Below, in pieces: positions 53,976 through 62,295 of a stretch of 64,000 bases of DNA. The stretch is from positions 1 to 64,000 of the IMG/VR virus record IMGVR_UViG_3300034102_001587. The stretch is one strand, 5' to 3'. The first letter of the stretch is position 1. Each line of letters opens with the position of its first letter. The notes beneath the pieces are model-generated. The model saw only the letters and a program-made list of their open reading frames with translations. It did not search any database and had not been told where the DNA came from. The DNA comes from a virus. The position numbers and the translations under genes were made by a program.

Positions 53976-54569
53976 ATGAAAGCACTTTTAATAGAAACAC
54001 ATTTATTTGAAGGTAAAGTAAAAGAAGATGAGGGGGGTAGAACCTTAGTAAAAGGTGTCTTACAAAGAGCTGGTGCGGAAAATCAAAATGGCAGAATATA
54101 TCCGAAACCAATCTTAGAAAGAGAAGCTAAGAAATATTTAACATTTATTAAAGAGCGTAGAGCTTTAGGTGAATTAGACCATCCAGATTCAACTGTTATC
54201 AATTTAAAAAATGTTTCTCACAATATCAAAGAAATTTGGTGGGAAGGTGATGACTTATGTGGAACGGTTGAGATTCTATCAACACCATCCGGTAACATTC
54301 TTAAAGAGTTACTAAAAGCTGGTATTCTATTGGGTATTTCATCAAGAGGAATGGGTTCAACTAGACCTATGAGTGGAAACAAAGTAGAAGTACAAGAAGA
54401 TTTTGAATTGATTGGTTGGGATTTTGTATCCAATCCATCTACACATGGTGCATTTATGGTCCCAATGAATGAGTCCGTAAATCCACTAAAACAAATTGGT
54501 ACTGATGTGTGTGGTGAATACTGCAAGGCACAGGATTTAATGAGAGAAATAATAACTGAAATAGCATAA
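53976..54569 (+). CDS. gp21: Prohead core protease, gp21-like
   Basis: 197 residues from ATG at 53976 (T4 gp21 is 212). An upstream in-frame ATG at 53904 is rejected because this one has AAGGAG at 53958 and starts directly after the preceding stop. Herpes-assemblin-type catalytic residues are His69 (GELDHPDS) and Ser122 or Ser123 (LGISSRGMGS). FELIGWDFVSNPSTHGAFM is a family hallmark. It cleaves scaffold, capsid and internal proteins after L/I-x-E motifs during maturation; its own N-terminus has LIE and LFE, possible self-processing sites. Confidence 0.9.
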   Translation: MKALLIETHLFEGKVKEDEGGRTLVKGVLQRAGAENQNGRIYPKPILEREAKKYLTFIKERRALGELDHPDSTVINLKNVSHNIKEIWWEGDDLCGTVEILSTPSGNILKELLKAGILLGISSRGMGSTRPMSGNKVEVQEDFELIGWDFVSNPSTHGAFMVPMNESVNPLKQIGTDVCGEYCKAQDLMREIITEIA

Positions 54570-54570
54570 A

Positions 54571-55128
54571 ATGAGCAAGAATTTTGATATATACAGCTAC
54601 GTTCACAACAACAAATTCAAATTGAAAGTTGAAGAACCAAAGCACGTAACTAAAGTAGCTAAAGGATACAACGATATTCGTAAAACTGCTTTAACTGAAG
54701 TAAAGATTAAGGATGGTAAATTTTCTATTAAAGAGAATTTGGAATCACCTGATAGAAAACTTTCTTTAGAAGTAAAAAAGCACTTCTTAGAAATTATCTC
54801 TACTTACAATACTTTCCAAGACCAAATGAAACGTAACTCAGATATGACTGAAGTTTCTGAAACATTGGGTGCTATTGTAGAGGCTGCAAAAGAATTATCA
54901 TTAAGAGAAGCTAACGATTGGTTCGATGCTCAAACTGTAAAAAGAAATATGAGTGAGTTGGATAAATTGGGTAAGCAATTTGATAAATTCTCAGTAGAAG
55001 CAAAAGCAATGGATGAAAGATTACATGCTTTATATGAAGATATGGGTCACATCCTAAATCGTTACTATGAAATCTCTGACATCCCAACTGATGTAATGAG
55101 AGAAAGACTTGCAATGAAAAAGAAATAA
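54571..55128 (+). CDS. Conserved helical head-region protein
   Basis: 185 residues, wholly helical and charged (KKHFLEIISTYNTFQDQMKR, AIVEAAKELSLREANDWFDA, LHALYEDMGHILNRYYEISD). One base after the protease and two before the next gene, so in the same operon. I recall similar unnamed proteins near gp21 of marine T4-like phages. Possibly a core or scaffold accessory. Confidence 0.55.
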   Translation: MSKNFDIYSYVHNNKFKLKVEEPKHVTKVAKGYNDIRKTALTEVKIKDGKFSIKENLESPDRKLSLEVKKHFLEIISTYNTFQDQMKRNSDMTEVSETLGAIVEAAKELSLREANDWFDAQTVKRNMSELDKLGKQFDKFSVEAKAMDERLHALYEDMGHILNRYYEISDIPTDVMRERLAMKKK

Positions 55129-55130
55129 GA

Positions 55131-55970
55131 ATGATTCGTTTAACTGATTTAGCTGGAAATGGTTCTTTCACTATGGGTGGTAAGAAATTTGAATATGGAA
55201 AGGTTTATTCTAATCCATTTGCATCTGCATTTAAACCTGTAAATGAAGGGGAAGAATCAGAAGACCACGAAGTTTCTATGGCACAAAATCAGTTAGGTTC
55301 TATTATCAAACATGCAACTGAATTAAAACAAAAAATGGGTGAAGAAGAAAAGCAAATTCCTGCTTGGATTCAAGACCACATCACTAATTCTGAAAACTAT
55401 ATTTCTCAAGCTGCTTCTAATTACCACGAATATGGTGATTCAAATGAAAGTGTAGTAACTGAAGCAAGTGATATGGATTTAGTTAAAAATATGGAAAAAA
55501 CCATTAAAGATTTAATGGCTAGATTGAATGTAACAAAAGATTCAAAACAAAGAGAAGCAATTAAAAAAGGTATTGCGGTTAATATGGGTATTCTTAATTT
55601 TTGGAAAGGTAGAATGGTGGGTGATAAAATAAGAGAAGTAAATGAAGCATCACCTTGTTGGAAAGGATATAAGCAAGTTGGAATGAAAAACAAAAATGGT
55701 AAAGAAGTTCCAAATTGTGTACCCGAATCGGTAATGAGCGAAGCAAGAAGTGTAGGAGCTATACAAAAAGATTTTACAAAAGTAATTGCAGCAATTGCAT
55801 CTGAATTAGAAAAATACAAATCAGTAAAAGGTACACCAAAAGCAAAACAATACGTTGTTAATCTTAAAAAACTTAACGCAGCAAAAGAAAAATTAGAATC
55901 AGAAATGGACTATGTAGTTAGTAACATTTACGCTGATGCTGAATTAGAAGAAGGCTGTGGTTGTAAATAA
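55131..55970 (+). CDS. Conserved head-region protein with Cys-rich end
   Basis: 279 residues. Begins MIRLTDLAGNGSF, similar to the capsid-targeting group but without the x-Glu triplet at 8-10. PAWIQDHITNSENYISQAAS (about 82-101) and ASPCWKGYKQVGMKNKNGKE followed by VPNCVPE (about 175-200) are strings I have seen in uncharacterised T4-like phage proteins. Ends in GCGCK. It closes the portal-protease operon; the promoter for scaffold and capsid follows. Confidence 0.55.
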   Translation: MIRLTDLAGNGSFTMGGKKFEYGKVYSNPFASAFKPVNEGEESEDHEVSMAQNQLGSIIKHATELKQKMGEEEKQIPAWIQDHITNSENYISQAASNYHEYGDSNESVVTEASDMDLVKNMEKTIKDLMARLNVTKDSKQREAIKKGIAVNMGILNFWKGRMVGDKIREVNEASPCWKGYKQVGMKNKNGKEVPNCVPESVMSEARSVGAIQKDFTKVIAAIASELEKYKSVKGTPKAKQYVVNLKKLNAAKEKLESEMDYVVSNIYADAELEEGCGCK

Positions 55971-56015
55971 TTTCTAAAAATTTCTTTAGAAAATTACGTT
56001 TTCATTAAATTTTAT

Positions 56016-56024
56016 ATATTTATT
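56016..56024 (+). promoter_or_regulatory. Late-promoter variant ATATTTATT ahead of the scaffold/capsid operon
   Basis: Sits 143 bases before the scaffold ATG, by far the longest leader of any late motif here. Confidence 0.5.
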
Positions 56025-56032
56025 CTTACAAT

Positions 56033-56143
56033 AACGCATTTCTATATGCGTTTTTTATTGGTAAATGAATACTCTCGTTTTATGAGTAGTGACCAAAACG
56101 CCAATCAAACAATTCTATTTAAGCTTCAATTCTAATAGCTTAA
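56033..56143 (+). promoter_or_regulatory. Structured 5' leader of the scaffold/capsid transcript
   Basis: AACGCAT (56033-56039) pairs with ATGCGTT (56046-56052) around a 6-base loop and runs into Ts to 56056; it would lie at or near the 5' end of the transcript. A second inverted repeat, TTAAGCT (56119-56125) and AGCTTAA (56137-56143), sits 25 bases before the scaffold ATG. The first could stabilise the RNA 5' end or act as an attenuator. Confidence 0.5.
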
Positions 56144-56167
56144 GAAATCCTAATAATAAGGAAAATA

Positions 56168-57322
56168 ATGGCAAGTTCAAAACTTTTGAAAGAAGCTATC
56201 GCTGATGCTAAAGCTGTGCGTGAAACTGCTATTGCTAATGCTAAAATCGCTCTAGAAGAAGCATTTACTCCAAGATTACAATCTATCCTTTCTAAGAAAC
56301 TTCAGGCAGAAATGGCTGATGAAGAAGAAGTGGAAGATAAAGTTGAAGAGAATAATGATGTATCTAGCGAAATTGGTGGTGGTGATAACAAACAACCAGC
56401 AGCAAAAGCTAACGATGCTGACACCGACCTTAGTGGAATCGCTAAGCAATCAGGTGAAGTTGGCTCTGAAGTTGAAGACTACGATAAGGTAAAAGGCCTT
56501 AACGAAGAAGAGTCTGATGACGAAGAAAAAGCTGACATGAAAGAAGCTGAAGGTGAAGATGAAAAAGAAGAAGAACCAATAAAAGAAGAAGATGAAATGG
56601 ATATGGATGACATGTCTGATGATTCTGATGAAGATGAATTGGATCTTGAAGCTATCATCAAAGAACTAGAAGCACAAATCGCTGAAGAAGGCGAAGAAGA
56701 AATGGCACATGAAGATGAGCCAGTAGCAGCAGAAGGTGAAGAAGCACCGGTTGAAGAACCAGTAGCAGCTGAACCAGTAGCTGAACCTGCAGTTGAAGCT
56801 GAAGAAGTTCCAACTGAAGAACCAGCTCACGATGATGAGGAAATCGACTTAGATGAAATCTTACGTGAAATGGGATATGGTGATGACGAAGAAGAAGTTA
56901 AAGAAGCTGAAGAACCAGCTCATGACGAAGAAAAAGAGAAAATGGCTGAAGAATTAAAAGAAGCTTATTCTACTATCAAATCTTTGAAAGGCACTATCAA
57001 CGAAGTAAATTTGTTAAATGCAAAATTACTTTACGCAAACAAATTGTTCCGTTCTTACAATTTAACTAACGAACAAAAAGTTAAAGTTGTTGAGAATTTG
57101 GACAGAACTTCTTCTGTAAGAGAAGTTAAATTGGTTTACGCAACTTTAGCAGAAAGCATGAAGTTTACTGGTACTGAAAGAAAAGTAGCAGCTAAGAAGA
57201 CAATGACCGAAGGGTTTGCTTCTAAGCCACAAGCTACAACAGCTCCAGCAAAAGAAATCATCGCTGAAAGCTCAAACGAATTAGCTAACCGCTTTAAGCA
57301 ATTAGCTGGTATCGTAAAATAA
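56168..57322 (+). CDS. gp22: Prohead scaffold/core protein, gp22-like
   Basis: 384 residues (T4 gp22 is 269). Extremely acidic, Glu/Asp/Ala-rich middle (about 50-260), with degenerate EEPVAAE-type repeats, between a helical N-terminus (LLKEAIADAKAVRETAIANA) and a helical C-terminus (NLTNEQKVKVVENLDRTSSV, ending FKQLAGIVK). Composition, position between protease and capsid, and helical ends match the T4 core protein, which templates the capsid and is degraded by gp21. Similarity to gp22 is by context more than sequence. Confidence 0.8.
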   Translation: MASSKLLKEAIADAKAVRETAIANAKIALEEAFTPRLQSILSKKLQAEMADEEEVEDKVEENNDVSSEIGGGDNKQPAAKANDADTDLSGIAKQSGEVGSEVEDYDKVKGLNEEESDDEEKADMKEAEGEDEKEEEPIKEEDEMDMDDMSDDSDEDELDLEAIIKELEAQIAEEGEEEMAHEDEPVAAEGEEAPVEEPVAAEPVAEPAVEAEEVPTEEPAHDDEEIDLDEILREMGYGDDEEEVKEAEEPAHDEEKEKMAEELKEAYSTIKSLKGTINEVNLLNAKLLYANKLFRSYNLTNEQKVKVVENLDRTSSVREVKLVYATLAESMKFTGTERKVAAKKTMTEGFASKPQATTAPAKEIIAESSNELANRFKQLAGIVK

Positions 57323-57346
57323 CAATCCATAAAAAAATAAAATAAA

Positions 57347-59032
57347 ATGGCAAATTTTGATTTAGGAAAACTTATGGAAGGCAAAAACCCACAAGCAGTA
57401 ATGCTTGCTGAAACTCGTCAATTGAGAAACAAATGGGAAAAAACTGGTCTTCTTGAAGGTTTAAAAGAAAGAGAGCAACACTCTATGGCAGTGTTGTTAG
57501 AGAACCAAGCTAAGCAATTGCTTGACGAGGCTACTCAAACTGGTACTTCAGCAGGTTCTGAAGAATGGTCTGGTGTTGCATTACCATTAGTAAGAAGAAT
57601 CTTTGGTGAAATCGCTGCGAAAGAATTCGTTAGTGTTCAACCAATGAACCTTCCTTCTGGTCTTGTATTCTTCTTAGACTTCAAATATGGTTCTGCACAA
57701 GGTTCTGAAGCACAATTCGGTGGTAAATCACTTTTTGGTGGTACTAACGCTACTGGTTCTGCAGCTAACTTTGGTAGAACTAACGCAGCTCAAAACGGTC
57801 TTTATGGTGAAGCTCGTTATGGATATTCTGTAAACGATGCAGTATCTTCTGCAATCACTGGTAGATTAACTGCTACATCTGTTAATGCTGGATTTACATC
57901 AGCATCTGCAACATGGGCTGATCTTGGGTTTGATGCAGCACTTTCTGCATCTGCAGCAGCTGGACAAATTATTAAATTAACCACTAACAAAGCTAGTATT
58001 TCTTCAACTGCAGATTTAGAAGCAGTACGTTCTTTTGTTGTTGCTGGAAACGCAGCTGTTTACTCTAACGTTCATCAGTTCAACTTTGTATCTGGTGATA
58101 ACGTAACTTTATTCGTATCTGCATCTGCAGCTACAGATTTCTTTACAACTGCTGGTGAAACAGTAACTGTAAGATATTCTGAGCAACCAGTTGCTTACGA
58201 TAGAGGTGATTTCGAAGATGCAACTGCAAATAGCGCTGGTAACACAACTACTGCATTGGATATTCCTGAAATTGACTTAGAATTAAAGAGTGAAGCAATC
58301 GTTGCTAAAACTCGTAAATTAAAGGCTGTGTGGACTCCAGAGTTAGCACAAGACCTTAACGCTTACCACTCAATAGATGCTGAAGCTGAATTAACTTCTA
58401 TGTTATCTGATTATATCTCTTTAGAGATTGATTTAGAAATCTTAGATATGTTAAAATCAAACGCTTTAACAACTGAGTACTGGTCAGCAACAATTGGTGA
58501 AGAATATTTGAACAACGGTGCAACTGGACAAGCTGCATGGGGTTCTTCAGTACCTTCTGGTGCAAACACTTACTATACTAAGAATTCTTGGTATCAGACT
58601 TTAGGTGTTAAGTTGAACAAAGTTTCTAACAAAATTCATCAATTAACACTTCGTGGTGGTGCTAACTTTGTAGTAGCATCTCCTGATGTATGTACTATCT
58701 TAGAATCAATTCCTGGATTCACAGTTAACGCTGATAAAGATGCAATGCAATTTGCAGCTGGTGTAACTGCAGTAGGTTCTATGAGTAACAGATTCACTGT
58801 GTACAAAAACCCATATATGACTTCTAACGAAATCTTAATGGGCTTCAGAGGAAATAACTTCCTTGAGACTGGTGCTGTTTACGCTCCATATGTACCATTG
58901 ATTATGACTCCATTAGTGTACGACCCACAAAACTTCACTCCACGTAGAGGAGTTATGACTCGTTACGCTAAGAAGATGGTAAGACCAGAATTCTATGGTA
59001 AGATCTTGATTAAAGATTTAGCTAATATCTAA
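57347..59032 (+). CDS. gp23: Major capsid protein, gp23-like
   Basis: 561 residues (T4 gp23 is 521). Hallmarks are VALPLVRRIFGEIAAKEFVS followed by VQPMNLPSGLVFFLDFKYGS (about 77-115), KTRKLKAVWTPELAQDLNAY and the C-terminal FTPRRGVMTRYAKKMVRPEF. An L-x-E processing triplet occurs at 59-61 (QLLDEATQ), close to the gp21 cleavage point after residue 65 in T4, so the mature protein probably starts near residue 62. Codon choice is cleaner than neighbours (more AAC, GGT, CGT), as expected for a highly expressed gene. A terminator follows. Confidence 0.95.
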   Translation: MANFDLGKLMEGKNPQAVMLAETRQLRNKWEKTGLLEGLKEREQHSMAVLLENQAKQLLDEATQTGTSAGSEEWSGVALPLVRRIFGEIAAKEFVSVQPMNLPSGLVFFLDFKYGSAQGSEAQFGGKSLFGGTNATGSAANFGRTNAAQNGLYGEARYGYSVNDAVSSAITGRLTATSVNAGFTSASATWADLGFDAALSASAAAGQIIKLTTNKASISSTADLEAVRSFVVAGNAAVYSNVHQFNFVSGDNVTLFVSASAATDFFTTAGETVTVRYSEQPVAYDRGDFEDATANSAGNTTTALDIPEIDLELKSEAIVAKTRKLKAVWTPELAQDLNAYHSIDAEAELTSMLSDYISLEIDLEILDMLKSNALTTEYWSATIGEEYLNNGATGQAAWGSSVPSGANTYYTKNSWYQTLGVKLNKVSNKIHQLTLRGGANFVVASPDVCTILESIPGFTVNADKDAMQFAAGVTAVGSMSNRFTVYKNPYMTSNEILMGFRGNNFLETGAVYAPYVPLIMTPLVYDPQNFTPRRGVMTRYAKKMVRPEFYGKILIKDLANI

Positions 59033-59065
59033 TCTTTATCGAATCTAACGTAATGATTCAATAAT

Positions 59066-59096
59066 AAAAAGGGGGTGAGAAATCACTCCCTTTTTT
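59066..59096 (+). terminator. Rho-independent terminator after major capsid gene
   Basis: GGGGGTGA (59071-59078) pairs with TCACTCCC (59083-59090), with one G-T, around a GAAA loop, followed by TTTTTT. Confidence 0.9.
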
Positions 59097-59104
59097 ATTT
59101 GATA

Positions 59105-59113
59105 ATATTTATA
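59105..59113 (+). promoter_or_regulatory. Phage late-promoter motif ATATTTATA
   Basis: Exact match nine bases after the capsid terminator, 40 bases before the ATG at 59154. Confidence 0.55.
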
Positions 59114-59153
59114 AGAGAATTGTTACATTTTAAATTATAAAAATAAAATTAAA

Positions 59154-59474
59154 ATGGGACAAGTAAAGGGGACACCAACTTACACAGCTCAACAACAAGC
59201 TTACATTGACAAATACGGAGCATCAAATCCATTTGGAAGAAATCCTGGTTCAAAACCTGTAATGATTGCAGGAGATACAAATTTAAATACAGTTGTAGAT
59301 GCAACATTTGCTACTGATGAAGATAAAAATACTACAAACGCAAAATTAAATGCATTATCACCATTTGCATCAATAACAGGAAGTTGTGCAAATGATGGAG
59401 CAGCTGCAAGTGCTGGTGTACCTGTTGGTGGTTTATATCATACAAGCGGAACTATTAAAGTAAGATTAGTTTAA
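59154..59474 (+). CDS. Small head-region protein, unknown
   Basis: 106 residues. N-terminal QQAYIDKYGASNPFGRNPGS, then a Thr/Asn/Ala-rich stretch and a beta-like end (VGGLYHTSGTIKVRL). Its place just past the capsid gene, with its own promoter motif, suits a capsid decoration or vertex protein, but no family is recognised. Confidence 0.5.
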   Translation: MGQVKGTPTYTAQQQAYIDKYGASNPFGRNPGSKPVMIAGDTNLNTVVDATFATDEDKNTTNAKLNALSPFASITGSCANDGAAASAGVPVGGLYHTSGTIKVRLV

Positions 59475-59493
59475 TTATTAAATGAATTAAGAT

Positions 59494-59724
59494 ATGGCAT
59501 TATTTTATAATAATGATGGTACAATATCAGAAATTGAAATAAAAGCAATGATTTTTGGTAAAGTTACATCATCATTGGTAACAGCACCAACTATACAACA
59601 AGCATTTCAAGCATCAGCATCTAAAGCAATTTATATGAGCGCTATGAATGCTGGTTCATCTTCAAATAAAGCATACGAATTAGCATATCCAAGCGGTTCT
59701 CTAAATAGAAATGCTAGAAACTAA
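59494..59724 (+). CDS. Small head-region protein, unknown
   Basis: 76 residues, Ala/Ser-rich with helical character (TIQQAFQASASKAIYMSAMN). Nineteen bases after the previous gene and just before a terminator, so these two form a short unit. Possibly a decoration protein; not recognised. Confidence 0.45.
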   Translation: MALFYNNDGTISEIEIKAMIFGKVTSSLVTAPTIQQAFQASASKAIYMSAMNAGSSSNKAYELAYPSGSLNRNARN

Positions 59725-59736
59725 AAAATGATTAAA

Positions 59737-59758
59737 GGGAGAATTATCTCCTTTTTTT
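59737..59758 (+). terminator. Rho-independent terminator
   Basis: GGGAGA (59737-59742), loop ATTA, TCTCCT (59747-59752), then a T run. Confidence 0.8.
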
Positions 59759-59783
59759 ATTTTTATCCCTTTCACCATTCATT

Positions 59784-59792
59784 ATATTTATA
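59784..59792 (+). promoter_or_regulatory. Phage late-promoter motif ATATTTATA
   Basis: Exact match, 20 bases before the ATG at 59813, after a terminator. Confidence 0.55.
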
Positions 59793-59812
59793 GTGGTAAA
59801 CACACTAAATAT

Positions 59813-60190
59813 ATGGCAGCAGGTAAATATTCTTTTATTATAGAACAAGGTGCAACTACTAATTTTCAAATAAATTGGGCAGATGAAAGTGGCTCGGCAG
59901 TTAATCTATCGGGCTACAATGCAAGAATGCAGTTAAGAACTGATTATAATTCAGCACCGCTAATTTCATTATCATCATCCCTAAAAGCGGATGGTACTGG
60001 TATTAATTTAAGTGGCTCTAATGGAACAACACCATTATCTTCTGGTTCAATAGCAGTGTATATATCTGCAGTATCTTCATCGCTTTTAGATTTTGGTGAA
60101 GCACTTTACGATTTGGAAATGGTAAAAGGAAATGAAGTTACGAGATTATTAGAAGGTAAAGTTAAGTTATCTAAAAACGTAACTAAGTAA
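59813..60190 (+). CDS. Beta-sandwich virion protein
   Basis: 125 residues. FIIEQGATTNFQINWADESG, AVNLSGYNARMQLR and ALYDLEMVKGNEVTRLLEGK fit a widespread phage beta-sandwich found in baseplate and head-fibre proteins (the E-Q-G-A ... L-T-G-Y-x-A-x-M-Q-x-R pattern). Three bases before the next gene, whose product is fibre-like. Probably a head-fibre base or adaptor. Confidence 0.55.
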   Translation: MAAGKYSFIIEQGATTNFQINWADESGSAVNLSGYNARMQLRTDYNSAPLISLSSSLKADGTGINLSGSNGTTPLSSGSIAVYISAVSSSLLDFGEALYDLEMVKGNEVTRLLEGKVKLSKNVTK

Positions 60191-60193
60191 GAA

Positions 60194-60589
60194 ATGTCCG
60201 TAGAAATAAAAAAAGATATAACAACTGTCCAAGTTGAAGTCCCAAAGACTAATGTAGCGGTAGAAAATGCTATAACTAATATTAATGTCCAAATTTCTCA
60301 ACCACAATTAACAATATCACAAGCGGGAGTTAGTGGTAGAGATGGAACATCTGGTACTTCTGGGTTTTCAATAGATAGTTCTTCGTTTACAACAACTGGT
60401 TCAAATCAATTTAATGGAAATCAAACTATAACAGGTTCGTTAAATATTAGTGGTAGTAACTCAATTGTAGTATTACCAAATCACTCAACTGCACCAACTT
60501 CACCAACGTCTGGAGCACTTTATTTTAATACTACCGATTTTCATTTCTACGGATGGAATGGTGGACAGTGGACACAATTGGATAATTAA
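60194..60589 (+). CDS. Short fibre-like protein with GTSGTSG segment
   Basis: 131 residues. After a beta N-terminus come the collagen-like GRDGTSGTSG (about 47-56) and repeated NQTITGSLNISGSNS strands, then a small C-terminal domain (ALYFNTTDFHFYGWNGGQWT) of the type found at the tips of phage fibres. The GTSG motif also occurs in the giant tail fibre. Likely a head or neck fibre; possible glycosylation target. Confidence 0.6.
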   Translation: MSVEIKKDITTVQVEVPKTNVAVENAITNINVQISQPQLTISQAGVSGRDGTSGTSGFSIDSSSFTTTGSNQFNGNQTITGSLNISGSNSIVVLPNHSTAPTSPTSGALYFNTTDFHFYGWNGGQWTQLDN

Positions 60590-60621
60590 TCCTCATTAAA
60601 TTACTAATCTTACTATTTCTA

Positions 60622-60630
60622 ATATTTATA
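60622..60630 (+). promoter_or_regulatory. Phage late-promoter motif ATATTTATA
   Basis: Exact match, 26 bases before the ATG at 60657; shares ATATTTATAGGTAAC with the site at 3637. Confidence 0.6.
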
Positions 60631-60656
60631 GGTAACGTTTAAAATAAGTACTTATA

Positions 60657-61823
60657 ATGGCATTAGAAACATTAATATATCCTGGTTCATCTTCGTTTTT
60701 CCCAGGGCAAACCCCCTTTGGAATATATGATAACGATTATGAGTTTCAAGAGGAAGCCCCAAAAGTGGCACTTTGGTGCGCTAGAAGATTGGGTTATCCT
60801 ATTCAAAACATAGAATTAATTGATGAAAATTTTTATGCGTGTCTTGAAGAATCGGTATCTGAATACGGAGCACAAGTAAATCAATTTAACATTCGTAATA
60901 ATTTAGATACTCTTAGAGGAAAATCTAAATCTACAAATTTATCAAGTAAATTAGTACAAGGTTCAAATTTACCAACACTAATAGGTATTTCCGATGCGTA
61001 TGGTACATTAGCCGGAGTTGGTGGTAATACTGATATTAAGAAAGGATTTGTTGAATTAGTTCCTGGTCAACAAGAATATGATTTAGATACATTGTGGGCA
61101 GCGGTTTCTGAAAGTGGAAAACGTATAGAAATTGTAAAAGTATTTCACGAACCAGTACCAGCAATTAATAGATTCTTTGACCCTTATTCGGTAAGTGGAC
61201 AAGGTACTTTAAATTTGATTGATGAATTTGGATTTGGTTCATATTCACCGGCAGCACAATTTATATTGATGCCGATATTTGAAGATATGTTAAGAATACA
61301 AGCTATTGAATTTAATGACCAATTCAGAAAATCGGCATTTACATTTAATATTGTTAATGGTAAAATTAGAGTATTTCCAAGACCAACCTCGCAACATGTA
61401 AATCTTTATGGAAAATTATATTTTGATTATTTTGTAAGAGATGAATTTGTAGCTAATTCAACTAACATTACTCCAAACGTAATTTCTGATTATTCTGATA
61501 TACCTTATGATTTTATGGAATATGGTGGTATTAATGATGTGGGTAAACAATGGATTAGAAAATATTGTTTAGCATTGGTAAAAGAATTGCTAGGAGCTGT
61601 TAGAGAAAAATACTCTAATATTCCTATACCTGGTTCCGAAGTTAGTTTGGATGGAGCTGCATTGAGAGCTGAAGCACAAACTGAAAAAGAATCCTTAATG
61701 ACTCAGCTTAGAGAAACACTAGAAGAATTAAGTAGAACAAAGCAGTTTGAAAATCGAAATACCGAAACGAATGCTCATCAAGAAATGTTACGAAAAGTTC
61801 CACTTCCAATCTATATAGGATAA
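60657..61823 (+). CDS. gp13: Neck protein, gp13-like
   Basis: 388 residues (T4 gp13 is 309). WCARRLGYPIQNIELIDENF with YACLEESVSEYGAQVNQF (about 40-78) and GGINDVGKQWIRKYCLALVK with ELLGAVREKYSNIPIPG (about 285-320) are typical of neck/head-completion proteins in T4-like phages. Followed by gp14- and gp15-like genes in the T4 order. Acts with gp14 to close the DNA-filled head and join the tail. Confidence 0.75.
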   Translation: MALETLIYPGSSSFFPGQTPFGIYDNDYEFQEEAPKVALWCARRLGYPIQNIELIDENFYACLEESVSEYGAQVNQFNIRNNLDTLRGKSKSTNLSSKLVQGSNLPTLIGISDAYGTLAGVGGNTDIKKGFVELVPGQQEYDLDTLWAAVSESGKRIEIVKVFHEPVPAINRFFDPYSVSGQGTLNLIDEFGFGSYSPAAQFILMPIFEDMLRIQAIEFNDQFRKSAFTFNIVNGKIRVFPRPTSQHVNLYGKLYFDYFVRDEFVANSTNITPNVISDYSDIPYDFMEYGGINDVGKQWIRKYCLALVKELLGAVREKYSNIPIPGSEVSLDGAALRAEAQTEKESLMTQLRETLEELSRTKQFENRNTETNAHQEMLRKVPLPIYIG

Positions 61824-61827
61824 TATT

Positions 61828-62295
61828 ATGGCAAGGTTTGCATTAGCGAGAGATATAAAATTTTTTGAGGGAATTTCTAGAGAGTTAGTAGATGCGGTAA
61901 TTGAAACTGCGGTAGTTCTCTATAAACTTGTTATTGAAGATAGCAAGACAAATCTTTATGGAGAATCCCTAAATAAAACATATTATCAAGGTGTAGAGTG
62001 CACAGCAATTATTCAAAGAGATGATACAACAGCAAACTACGAAGGATTTGGTGTTGATGCTAATCAAAATGTAGAATTTCGTTTTAATAGATTTACATTA
62101 AAAGATAAGGGATTCTATCCGGAAGTTGGTGATATTATTTTTCATAATGAGGCGTATTTTGAAATTGATAATGTAACTGAAGATTTTTTAATTGGTGGTA
62201 GGGTTGAAACAGGAGATGGTGAAAAGTTCTCTATCACATGTTCTACATTTATGACTAGAAGAAGTAGTATTCAAACTGAAATGAGAGTGGTATAA
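61828..62295 (+). CDS. gp14: Neck protein, gp14-like
   Basis: 155 residues, shorter than T4 gp14 (256). ISRELVDAVIETAVVLYKLV, TNLYGESLNKTYYQGVECTA and the beta-rich FYPEVGDIIFHNEAYFEIDN region match neck proteins of this type. One-base overlap with the next gene. Assignment rests on motif resemblance and on order gp13-gp14-gp15. Confidence 0.7.
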   Translation: MARFALARDIKFFEGISRELVDAVIETAVVLYKLVIEDSKTNLYGESLNKTYYQGVECTAIIQRDDTTANYEGFGVDANQNVEFRFNRFTLKDKGFYPEVGDIIFHNEAYFEIDNVTEDFLIGGRVETGDGEKFSITCSTFMTRRSSIQTEMRVV

